A model generated the notes under the pieces. The model did no database searches and was not told where the DNA came from. It saw nothing but the letters and a program-made list of their open reading frames with translations. Source: Hyphomicrobiales bacterium (GTDB taxonomy: Bacteria > Pseudomonadota > Alphaproteobacteria > Micropepsales > Micropepsaceae). Taken from it: a stretch of 8,757 bases of DNA. The stretch is taken from contig JAFIHO010000270.1 of NCBI GenBank assembly GCA_017849395.1, forward strand, positions 1 through 8,757, in the 5' to 3' direction. The translations under genes and the position numbers were made by a program. Shown in pieces: positions 1 to 6,140 of this stretch (positions are counted from its first letter, which is position 1; each line of letters starts with the position of its first letter).

Positions 1-153
1 CCCAGCACCATGGGGCTGGAGCCCTATGTCGACATCAAGCTGAAGCCGCGCGAGGAGAAACGCTGGACATATACTTTCGATTATTATGGTCCCGGCGATC
101 AGCGCCCCAGACCCGGTGAAGCGCGGCGGTCAGCCCGCCAGATGAAGGAATAG
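1..153 (+). CDS. C-terminal end of an unidentified protein (5' end outside window)
   Basis: An open frame runs from base 1 to a TAG at 151-153 and gives the last 50 residues of a protein. The visible part has two stretches that look like beta strands (around LEPYVDIKL and KRWTYTFDYY), joined by a turn with the pattern L-K-P-R-E-E. It ends in a polar, arginine-rich tail. The 'strand, LxPxE turn, W-x-Y-x-F strand' pattern resembles the last strands of galactose-mutarotase-like beta-sandwich proteins, but 50 residues are too few to assign a family. The frame has the local codon bias over its first 35 codons. Its last bases overlap a possible small gene on the opposite strand (130-231). No terminator follows the stop. 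I am fairly sure it is coding, not of its function. Confidence 0.55.
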   Translation, partial: PSTMGLEPYVDIKLKPREEKRWTYTFDYYGPGDQRPRPGEARRSARQMKE

Positions 154-231
154 CGCGGCCCAGAAGGTGCAGCAGCACACGCCAAGGATGAAGGCGCTTT
201 TGCGGTACGACCATCGCGGCTCGTTGCCCAT
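130..231 (-). CDS. possible 33-residue single-span membrane protein
   Basis: A minus-strand ATG at 231-229 opens a 33-codon frame ending in TGA at 132-130. The product has a basic N-terminus (MGNEPRWSYRK) followed by about 22 hydrophobic residues with three consecutive cysteines and aromatic residues near the end, which is the layout of a one-span inner-membrane protein with the N-terminus in the cytoplasm. A Shine-Dalgarno-like AGGGA lies 5 bases before the ATG. The same frame is open further upstream (to an ATG at 342), but that extension is arginine- and proline-rich, has no comparable ribosome site and looks non-coding. The last 24 bases overlap the 3' end of the plus-strand gene. The family is unknown to me. 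The ribosome site plus the membrane profile argue for a real gene; the length leaves chance open. Confidence 0.45.
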   Translation of the reverse strand: MGNEPRWSYRKSAFILGVCCCTFWAALFLHLAG

Positions 232-368
232 GCCATTCCCTGTGATTTTTCTGTTCCCGAATCTTGGCCTTGGAACCGTGCCGTTCGTCCGGTCTCCGGC
301 AAATCCCCTGATTAAGGGGGGCGCGGTTTGGCGGGGGAACACTAATATTCGCGCGGCGTCGCTAAACG

Positions 369-403
369 CCGGGCCCGGGCCGGACCAATATCTGGAGGTC
401 CGG
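369..403. repeat. GC-rich inverted repeats (palindrome plus hairpin)
   Basis: The perfect palindrome CCGGGCCCGG (369-378) is followed directly by CCGGACC (380-386), a 10-base A+T-richer loop (387-396) and GGTCCGG (397-403), which together form a 7-base perfect stem. The right arm can be extended to GGGC, which could pair with the GCCC at 373-376 region if the intervening bases bulge. It could be a structured RNA element, a protein-binding site or chance in GC-rich DNA. No copy elsewhere in the window was noticed. Confidence 0.3.
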
Positions 404-473
404 GCTCACAGCGCTGGATGATGACGAGGGGACGATTGGCGTTTCGGTTCGGCGCATGGCGCCTGGCCGATCC

Positions 474-502
474 TTGCCACCGGAGCGGGTTCTGAGTATC
501 TG
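474..502 (+). promoter_or_regulatory. candidate promoter of the tRNA-Thr gene
   Basis: TTGCCA (474-479, five of six matches to the sigma-70 -35 consensus) is followed by a 17-base spacer and TATCTG (497-502, three of six, with the conserved TA start). Transcription would begin near 509, giving a leader of only about 5 bases before the mature tRNA at 514. Spacing and position are right for a tRNA promoter; the -10 match is weak. Confidence 0.4.
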
Positions 503-513
503 ATCAGCCGGAT

Positions 514-589
<76 letters not shown>

Positions 590-769
590 GCGAATGTCCC
601 GCCACGGCTATACGGGTCTGGGTCCTTGTCCCGCGCAATACGGATAAATTCCGCATCGCGCCGCCGTTCGCAAACTGCGATTCTTTCCTTGCTGGAGTCG
701 GCGCTGGTTGAGGCTTTTAACGCCCGCCTATGACTGGCAATGCCGCCTCCAGCCCCCATCTAAGACCGT
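590..769. other. intergenic stretch after the tRNA, no gene seen
   Basis: Frames crossing this stretch on both strands run into the tRNA and are the well-known spurious translations of tRNA genes. I see no ribosome site with a plausible ORF, no T-run terminator and no clear promoter. Confidence 0.4.
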
Positions 770-907
770 TCAGTAATGTTCCACTGCATCCTGCGGTTCG
801 TCACGCATCCGCACGATCGTAAGCGCGGCAAGCCAGAGCGGGAAAACAAGAACACCGGCCAGGGCAAGAAGCAGGAAATACAGACTGGTCCAGACTACCC
901 TGCTCAT
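770..907 (-). CDS. possible 45-residue single-span membrane protein
   Basis: A minus-strand ATG at 907-905 opens a 45-codon frame ending in TGA at 772-770. The product starts MSRVVWTSLYFLLL, continues with a long hydrophobic segment (about residues 5-32, rich in Leu, Ala, Val with Trp and Phe), then turns abruptly into a charged tail with R33, R35, D36, E37 and ends in His-Tyr. A clean hydrophobic helix followed by a short acidic/basic tail is typical of small inner-membrane proteins. The ribosome site is weak: only a G-rich GGTTGGG precedes the ATG; an in-frame TTG two codons upstream is an alternative start. It lies 105 bases downstream of the large membrane-protein gene on the same strand and could be read from the same transcript. 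No family recognised. Confidence 0.45.
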   Translation of the reverse strand: MSRVVWTSLYFLLLALAGVLVFPLWLAALTIVRMRDEPQDAVEHY

Positions 908-975
908 GCCCAACCATCGCTACGGCGCTCTTTAGCCGGAACCGTACCCTCCGGACGGTGGCGCTTGGCAACATA

Positions 976-1016
976 ATGTTTTTACGGAGCACATAGTTCC
1001 GTCACGGGGCTGTCAA
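976..1016 (-). promoter_or_regulatory. weak candidate promoter upstream of the small membrane ORF
   Basis: On the minus strand an exact TTGACA (1016-1011) overlaps the stop codon of the large membrane-protein gene. The best downstream -10 candidates are poor: TATGTG after 15 bases, or other A+T-richer bases further on. It could drive the small ORF ending at 770, with a leader of nearly 100 bases. The exact -35 is the only strong element, so it may be chance. Confidence 0.2.
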
Positions 1017-3106
1017 ATGTGCGGCTCGGCGCACACGGGCATATCCGTCCTGGGAAGGACGCGGCGCAGGATGGTGAAACGCCCATTCTCGAACGCCGTT
1101 TCAAAGCCCGTGAAATCGGCATGGCGCGATCTGGCGATCACGAAGTCGATGTTCGCGTCACGGGCCAGATCGCCCATGCGGCCCGCCTTTCGGGCGGCGC
1201 GAACCGCGTCCCTGCGGCAGGCCCAGACATCATGGAATGCGGGATACCACATCACCGCCGCGCCCATGGAGCGATCCCACCAGACCGGCCTGCGCGAGAA
1301 GAGCGCGAACCCGGCGTCTTCCTGCTCCACCGGAAGAAATACGGAGCCCTGGGGCGTGTTGGCCCGCGCCCAGTTTTCGGCAGCGAGGAAATCGCGCTGT
1401 TCCGGCGTGCGCGAGACCCAGTAATGCGCGCCCGCGCCCTTGCCGAATCCGGCGACGATCAGCGCGGCCAGCGGCATGACGACGGCGTATTTGCGGTAGG
1501 GGAAATTCTGCAGCCATGTCTGCCGCGAGAGCAACGCCGCGCCTGCCAGAACCATCACGCCGGGGGCGATGAGGACCAGGCGGGAAGGATCATGGCGAAG
1601 GCCCAGCAGCAGCCAGACGAGCGCGACCATATTGAGAAGCAGCGCACCCGCCGTCCATCGTGGCGCGGCAGGCCATTGCACAATGAGCATGGCCGGAAGC
1701 GCGCACAGGACCGCAACAAGGACTGCCGGACCAGCGGGGACCGCCGAGGCGGCTCCCAATACTGCCACTGTCGAAAGTAGCAGCGCATCCTGGCGCGATA
1801 AGCTGTCGAACCGCAGCAGCACGGCCCCCAGCGTGACGGCGACCAGATCGAAGGCCAGCGCGCCCTTCAGGGAGATTTCCGCCGAACGGTCGGGAAACAG
1901 AAGGGACGCAACCGACAGAAGCGACAGCGCCAGCCCCGCGCGGCGGAAAGCCGGTGACGACAGGGACAACAGGCAGCAAAAACCCAATATGCTGACGAGC
2001 GGGACTTTCAGCATGAACCCCGCCGCCGCCGCGAATGCGGCCAGGATCGGCAAAGGCGCGGACGAGCCCGCCACATGGCGCACCAGCAGGACGCCCGCGC
2101 ATATCGCGGACAGGATTTCGACGATGCTGGCGAAGCGGAGCGGGTGCAGCAGCAGGAAAAGCGGCGGCGGGTTCACATAGGGCATGGCCGCGCCAATCGC
2201 CAACACCAGCATGCAGCAGAGCATCGCGATCCCCAGATGGCGCGTGGGCGCATGTCCTTCGCCCTCCTGGAATACCGCCAGTCCCGCGGAGAGGCCCAGC
2301 GCGAACATCTGCAGGGCAGCCTGGGGGTAGTCCAGCGCATATACATGGCCGCCCAGATAGGTGTCGAAATATTCCAGCGGTATCTTTCCGGAGGACGATC
2401 CGCTGCGCGCCATCCAAATCAGCATCGGCAGCGAGAGCAGACCGAACAGGCCGAAGAAGGTCCATTGGGTGCGCGTAAGCACGCGACGTTCCCGGGCCAG
2501 CAGGAACAGGCCGCAGGCCGCCGCCGTCCAGAGCGCCATGAAGGCGTTTACCGCCAACCCGAGCGCCAGGACGATGGCGGAACCGATGGTTCGCTGCAGA
2601 ACAAGCAGCAGCAGGGCCGCAAGGCACAGCAATATTCCGAACTGGGTATGCGTGGCATAGGTGACGAAGATTTCCGAATAGCCCAGCCGCGTCAGGCCCC
2701 ACAGGCCGTAGCAGAAGCAGAACGCGGATGACACCAGCGCGGAAGCGCGGATGTTTCCCGTCACACCGCGCAGATAGGCATATATCGTCAAGCCCAGCAG
2801 CATGTTGCCCAGAAGCTGAAGCATGACGAAAAGGCTTTCGACATTCCGGTCCGTCGCGATCAGGCGGAAAGGCAGCCAGAAGGCGCTGACGAAATTGACG
2901 AAGGAGCGGTTGTAGAGATCGTGCGGGCCTTCCGCGCTGCCCGCGAAATCGAGCACGACCGGGATGTGCCAAAGATTGTTCTGTTCGGGAAAACTCAGTC
3001 CCGACAGGTAGGTGGAGGAAAGCGCCGCGACCGCGCACAGCAGAAGCGCGGCCCAGTCCTTCTGCGGCAGGGCGGCATCCAGTGCCGCCAGCCATCTTGT
3101 CCGCAA
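1013..3106 (-). CDS. large polytopic inner-membrane protein, GT-C-like architecture
   Basis: The 697-residue product has one N-terminal span (about 19-36), a periplasm-like loop with E-Q-N-N-x-x-H (41-47) and D-L-Y-N, then roughly fifteen more hydrophobic segments from 92 to 556, and a soluble C-terminal domain of about 140 residues. That domain contains A-x-x-N-W-A-R-A-N-T-P-Q-G-S-V-F-L-P (575-592), a pattern common in lipid-linked-sugar-type GT-C membrane proteins and related uncharacterised families (the DUF6798 kind), where it precedes an F-x-x-x-x-R-R segment as here (600-606). Function, donor and acceptor are unknown; involvement in cell-envelope glycan assembly is inference from architecture only. 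The start is TTG: an exceptional ribosome site ends 3-5 bases before it and no in-frame ATG lies near. It follows the dehydrogenase gene by 36 bases, so co-transcription is likely. Confidence 0.85.
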   Translation of the reverse strand: MRTRWLAALDAALPQKDWAALLLCAVAALSSTYLSGLSFPEQNNLWHIPVVLDFAGSAEGPHDLYNRSFVNFVSAFWLPFRLIATDRNVESLFVMLQLLGNMLLGLTIYAYLRGVTGNIRASALVSSAFCFCYGLWGLTRLGYSEIFVTYATHTQFGILLCLAALLLLVLQRTIGSAIVLALGLAVNAFMALWTAAACGLFLLARERRVLTRTQWTFFGLFGLLSLPMLIWMARSGSSSGKIPLEYFDTYLGGHVYALDYPQAALQMFALGLSAGLAVFQEGEGHAPTRHLGIAMLCCMLVLAIGAAMPYVNPPPLFLLLHPLRFASIVEILSAICAGVLLVRHVAGSSAPLPILAAFAAAAGFMLKVPLVSILGFCCLLSLSSPAFRRAGLALSLLSVASLLFPDRSAEISLKGALAFDLVAVTLGAVLLRFDSLSRQDALLLSTVAVLGAASAVPAGPAVLVAVLCALPAMLIVQWPAAPRWTAGALLLNMVALVWLLLGLRHDPSRLVLIAPGVMVLAGAALLSRQTWLQNFPYRKYAVVMPLAALIVAGFGKGAGAHYWVSRTPEQRDFLAAENWARANTPQGSVFLPVEQEDAGFALFSRRPVWWDRSMGAAVMWYPAFHDVWACRRDAVRAARKAGRMGDLARDANIDFVIARSRHADFTGFETAFENGRFTILRRVLPRTDMPVCAEPHI

Positions 3107-3120
3107 ATTCCCCTCCCCCT
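3107..3120 (-). promoter_or_regulatory. strong ribosome binding site deciding a TTG start
   Basis: Read on the minus strand, this is AGGGGGAGGGGAAT directly before TTG (3106-3104). The core GGAGG stands 5 bases from the TTG. The following residues MRTRWLAAL lead straight into the first hydrophobic segment. The strength of the purine run supports the unusual start codon. Confidence 0.7.
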
Positions 3121-3142
3121 GCCGCCCGGCGCGGACGATCTT

Positions 3143-6067
3143 CTAGGACAAATGCCTCGCCAGTACGGACGCGACATGCACCGCCTGGCGTCCCGCGCCG
3201 CTTTCGATCTGGTGGCGGCACGATGTGCCATCGGCGACCAGCACCGTATCGGTTCCGGCGGCGCGGGCGGCGGGCAGAAGAGACAGTTCGCCCATTGCCA
3301 ACGACACGTCGATGGTTTCGGCCTGATAGCCGAACGTGCCCGCCATGCCGCAGCAACTGGATTCGATCTTTTCCACCGCAAGGCCGGGCACCAGTTTCAG
3401 CGCGCCTTCGACCGCCCCCATCGCGCCGAACGCCTTCTGGTGGCAATGGCCGTGCAGCAGCACTTTCTGTGTAGTGGGTTGGAAGGCGGGCTTGAAGCGG
3501 CCTTCCTTTGCTTCGCGCACCAGGAATTCTTCCAGCAGCAGCGCGTGGGCGGCGGCGCGTTTGCTGGCCGCGCCGGGCAGCATGGCCTGCGCCTCGTCGC
3601 GGAACGAGAAGAGGCAGCTCGGTTCCAGACCCACCAACGGAACGCCACGCGCAAAGAACGGTTCGAGGGCTGCCAGGGTGCGGGACATTTCCGCGCGCGC
3701 GGCGGCGACATTGCCGACCGAGAGATCGGTTAGGCCACAGCAGAGCGGACGGGTCGAGCCATCTGCGGGCGCGGCGACATGGACGCGGTAGCCGGAGGCG
3801 GTCAGCAGCTTGATCGTGTCGCGCAGGATGTCGGGTTCAAAAGCGGCATTGAAACTGTCGGCCCATAGCACGACTTCATGGCCATTCTCCGGTCCATAAC
3901 TTTCGCCCGGCGCATCGAAGCGGTCGCGCCGCCACACCGGCAGGTCGCGGCGCGCGCTGAAACCCGCCAGCTTTTCCGACAGGGTACGCAGGAAGGGAAT
4001 GCGATTGCGCAAATTCAGAAGCGGCGCGAGAAAGGCGGCGGCACGCGCATAGCGCGGCATGTTGGCGATCAGCCGGTCGCGCAGCGAATAGCCGTAAAGG
4101 TCGGCGCGGGCCTTAAGCACTTCGATCTTCATGCGCGCCATGTCCACGCCGGTGGGACATTCGCGCTTGCAGGCCTTGCAGGAGACGCACAACTTCATCG
4201 TCTCCAGCATCGCGTCGCTGGTGAAGGCGCCCTCCCCGATCTGGCCGGATAGCGCCAGACGCAATGTGTTGGCGCGGCCGCGCGTGACATGCTGCTCATC
4301 GCGGGTGGCGCGGTAGGAGGGGCACATCGCGCCGCCTTCCGATTTGCGGCAGGCGCCATTGTTGTTGCATTGCTCCGCCGCACCCTGGAAGCCGCCGATC
4401 ACACCGGGATACTCGGACCAGTCCAGCGCGGGGGTAAAATCCTGCACGGCATAGTCCGGCGCGTAGCGGAACAGGTCGCGCTCGTCGAATTTGGGGGCGC
4501 GCACGATCTTGCCTGGGTTCATGGTGCCCTGCGGGTCGAACGCGTCCTTCACATCTTCAAACGCGCGCACCATGCGGTCGCCGAACATGTCCTGATGGAA
4601 TTCGCTGCGCACCAGGCCGTCGCCATGTTCGCCGGAATGGGAGCCCTTGTACTGGCGCACCAGTTCGAAGGCTTCCTCGGCGATAGCGCGCATCGCCTGC
4701 ACGTCTTTCTCCATCCGCAGGTTCAGAAGCGGGCGCACATGCAGGCAGCCCTCGGAGGCATGGGCATACCACGTGCCGCGCGTGCCGTGCTTTTCGAAAC
4801 AGGCGGTGAGCTTGGCGGTGTATTCCGCCAGATGCGGCAGCGGCACGGCGCAGTCTTCGACGAAGGATACGGGCTTGGCCTGGTCCTTCATCGACATCAT
4901 GATGTTCAGGCCGGACTTGCGCAGTTCGGTGATGGCGTTTTGCAGGGCGGGATCATAGACCTCCACCACGCCGCCCCATTTTGCGCCGCTGTTGCGGAAG
5001 TCGAAGCCCAGGTCGCCCATCATGTCGGACAGCGCCTTCATGCGGCGGCGGTTTTCCTCTTCGCCGGAATCGAACTCGATCAGCAGGATGGCTTCGGGGC
5101 TGCCGCGCAGCATCTGTTCCAGCGTGGGGCGGAACATGGCGATCTCCGCCGCCAGACCCAGCATGGTGGAATCCACCAGTTCGACCGCGATGGGTTTCAG
5201 GGTCACCAGATGCTGGGCTGCATCCATCGCTTCGTGGAAGGAGCCGAAATGCACCACGCCAACCGCGCGCTTGCCCAGCACCGGCGACAGCGCCAGTTCG
5301 ATGGCGGTGCTGTAGGCAAGCGTGCCTTCCGATCCCACCAGCACATGCGCCAGGTTGATGCGGTTCAGCTTGGGGTTCAGCGCGTCGATATTGTAACCGC
5401 CTACCCGGCGATGCACTTTCGGGAAGCGGCGTTCGACCTCATCGGCCTCGCGCGCGCCGATGGCCATCAGTTTCTGCGCCAGCGGCCGCGCCGCATCGGG
5501 CACGTCTGACAGGTCGGGCGATACTTCGCCCAGATGCATCGCCGTGCCATCGGCCAGCACCGCATCAATGGCCAGCACATTGGCGCGCATGGTGCCGTAA
5601 CGGATCGAGCGACCGCCGCAACTGTTGTTGCCCGTCATGCCGCCGATGGTGGCGCGCGACGAGGTGGACACATCGACCGGAAACCACAAGCCGTGAGGTT
5701 TCAGTTGCTGGTTCAGGTCGTCCAGCACGATGCCGGGCTGGACGACGCAGCGCCGCCCCGCCACGTCCAGGGACAGGATCTTGTTCAGCGACTTCGATCC
5801 GTCGATGATGAGACCGGAATTAACCGTCTGGCCGCACTGGCTGGTGCCGCCGCCACGGGGCGTGACGGGCACCCCCTCCTCCCGCGCGATGGCCATGGCG
5901 GCGAGCGCGGCATCCATGGTGCGCGGCACGACCACCCCGGCGGGCATCATCTGGTAATGGGATGCGTCGGTCGCATAGCGGCCCCGCGAGGCGGCGTCGA
6001 AGAAAATGTCGCCCTCGACATGGGCTTTCAGGCGGCGTTCGAGGCCGGGTTTCAGGGCAATCGTCAT
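3143..6067 (-). CDS. FAD- and Fe-S-containing 2-hydroxy-acid dehydrogenase (YdiJ-like; GlcD-GlcF-type fusion)
   Basis: The 974-residue protein joins a flavin dehydrogenase to an iron-sulfur electron-transfer half. In order: FAD-binding PCMH domain (about 45-265, with TPRGGGTSQCGQ at 69-80, GGMTGNNSCGGRSIRYG at 142-158 and VGSEGTLA at 244-251); FAD-linked oxidase C-terminal domain (about 270-525, with SGEHGDG at 478-484 and DPQGTMNPGK at 511-520); Fe-S region with C567, C573, C582 and then C627-x2-C630-x2-C633-x3-C637-P; and two GlpC-type cysteine-rich motifs (LCCG at 775-778, SCCG at 904-907, with EPSC at 815-818 and HGHCHQK at 872-878). The family oxidises D-2-hydroxy acids (lactate, 2-hydroxyglutarate or glycolate types) and passes electrons to the quinone pool or another acceptor; the exact substrate cannot be read from sequence. 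E. coli YdiJ is about 1018 residues, so this is full length. The ATG at 6067 is the only conventional start: an in-frame TGA lies at 6106-6104, although the ribosome site is poor. Confidence 0.93.
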   Translation of the reverse strand: MTIALKPGLERRLKAHVEGDIFFDAASRGRYATDASHYQMMPAGVVVPRTMDAALAAMAIAREEGVPVTPRGGGTSQCGQTVNSGLIIDGSKSLNKILSLDVAGRRCVVQPGIVLDDLNQQLKPHGLWFPVDVSTSSRATIGGMTGNNSCGGRSIRYGTMRANVLAIDAVLADGTAMHLGEVSPDLSDVPDAARPLAQKLMAIGAREADEVERRFPKVHRRVGGYNIDALNPKLNRINLAHVLVGSEGTLAYSTAIELALSPVLGKRAVGVVHFGSFHEAMDAAQHLVTLKPIAVELVDSTMLGLAAEIAMFRPTLEQMLRGSPEAILLIEFDSGEEENRRRMKALSDMMGDLGFDFRNSGAKWGGVVEVYDPALQNAITELRKSGLNIMMSMKDQAKPVSFVEDCAVPLPHLAEYTAKLTACFEKHGTRGTWYAHASEGCLHVRPLLNLRMEKDVQAMRAIAEEAFELVRQYKGSHSGEHGDGLVRSEFHQDMFGDRMVRAFEDVKDAFDPQGTMNPGKIVRAPKFDERDLFRYAPDYAVQDFTPALDWSEYPGVIGGFQGAAEQCNNNGACRKSEGGAMCPSYRATRDEQHVTRGRANTLRLALSGQIGEGAFTSDAMLETMKLCVSCKACKRECPTGVDMARMKIEVLKARADLYGYSLRDRLIANMPRYARAAAFLAPLLNLRNRIPFLRTLSEKLAGFSARRDLPVWRRDRFDAPGESYGPENGHEVVLWADSFNAAFEPDILRDTIKLLTASGYRVHVAAPADGSTRPLCCGLTDLSVGNVAAARAEMSRTLAALEPFFARGVPLVGLEPSCLFSFRDEAQAMLPGAASKRAAAHALLLEEFLVREAKEGRFKPAFQPTTQKVLLHGHCHQKAFGAMGAVEGALKLVPGLAVEKIESSCCGMAGTFGYQAETIDVSLAMGELSLLPAARAAGTDTVLVADGTSCRHQIESGAGRQAVHVASVLARHLS

Positions 6068-6140
6068 GGGGGGACTTTTTGCCGGTTCAGCTTGGAAATC
6101 AATTCATTTATAAGGGCATGCCAAAGACCGGGAGACACGC
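6068..6140. promoter_or_regulatory. divergent promoter region between dehydrogenase and aminotransferase
   Basis: Only 73 bases separate the two divergent starts. The middle is strikingly A+T-rich for this window. On the plus strand TATAAG (6109-6114, five of six -10 matches) has a weak -35, TTCAGC (6086-6091), 17 bases upstream, and would start transcription about 20 bases before the aminotransferase ATG. On the minus strand TATAAA (6112-6107, five of six) would start about 33 bases before the dehydrogenase ATG, but no good -35 is seen. The two -10 boxes overlap, so the promoters could not both be occupied at once. No clear operator palindrome was found. Confidence 0.4.

Larger units (their letters stand above)
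232..513. other. gene-poor stretch before the tRNA, with small inverted repeats
   Basis: I see no convincing gene here. The plus-strand frame across 167-421 lacks a family signature or ribosome site. The stretch holds several short inverted repeats: CCCCT/AGGGG around a 5-base loop (305-319), a 10-base palindrome CCGGGCCCGG (369-378), a 7-base stem with a 10-base loop (380-403), and GGCGC/GCGCC around ATG (451-463). None is followed by a T run, so none is a standard intrinsic terminator. The right end probably carries the tRNA promoter. Confidence 0.4.

Noticed and set aside
167..421. 84-residue plus-strand frame before the tRNA
   Set aside because: No ribosome site, no domain, mixed composition, and it lies opposite the more plausible 33-residue membrane ORF.
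941..959. ACCGT/ACGGT hairpin as a terminator
   Set aside because: The stem is only 5 bases, the loop is 9 bases, and no T run follows on either strand.
776..976. 66-residue plus-strand frame opposite the 45-residue membrane ORF
   Set aside because: Very polar, Lys/Arg/Gln-rich composition with no ribosome site; it is the complement of a hydrophobic minus-strand frame.
1590..3446. 618-residue minus-strand frame across the membrane-protein gene and the end of the dehydrogenase gene
   Set aside because: It is an alternative frame of two real genes, rich in Arg, Gly, Pro and Ala with no domain signature; a product of high-GC codon bias.
4289..5509. 406-residue plus-strand frame opposite the dehydrogenase gene
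   Set aside because: It mirrors the codon structure of the dehydrogenase, is rich in His, Gln, Ala and Gly, and has no recognisable domain or ribosome site.
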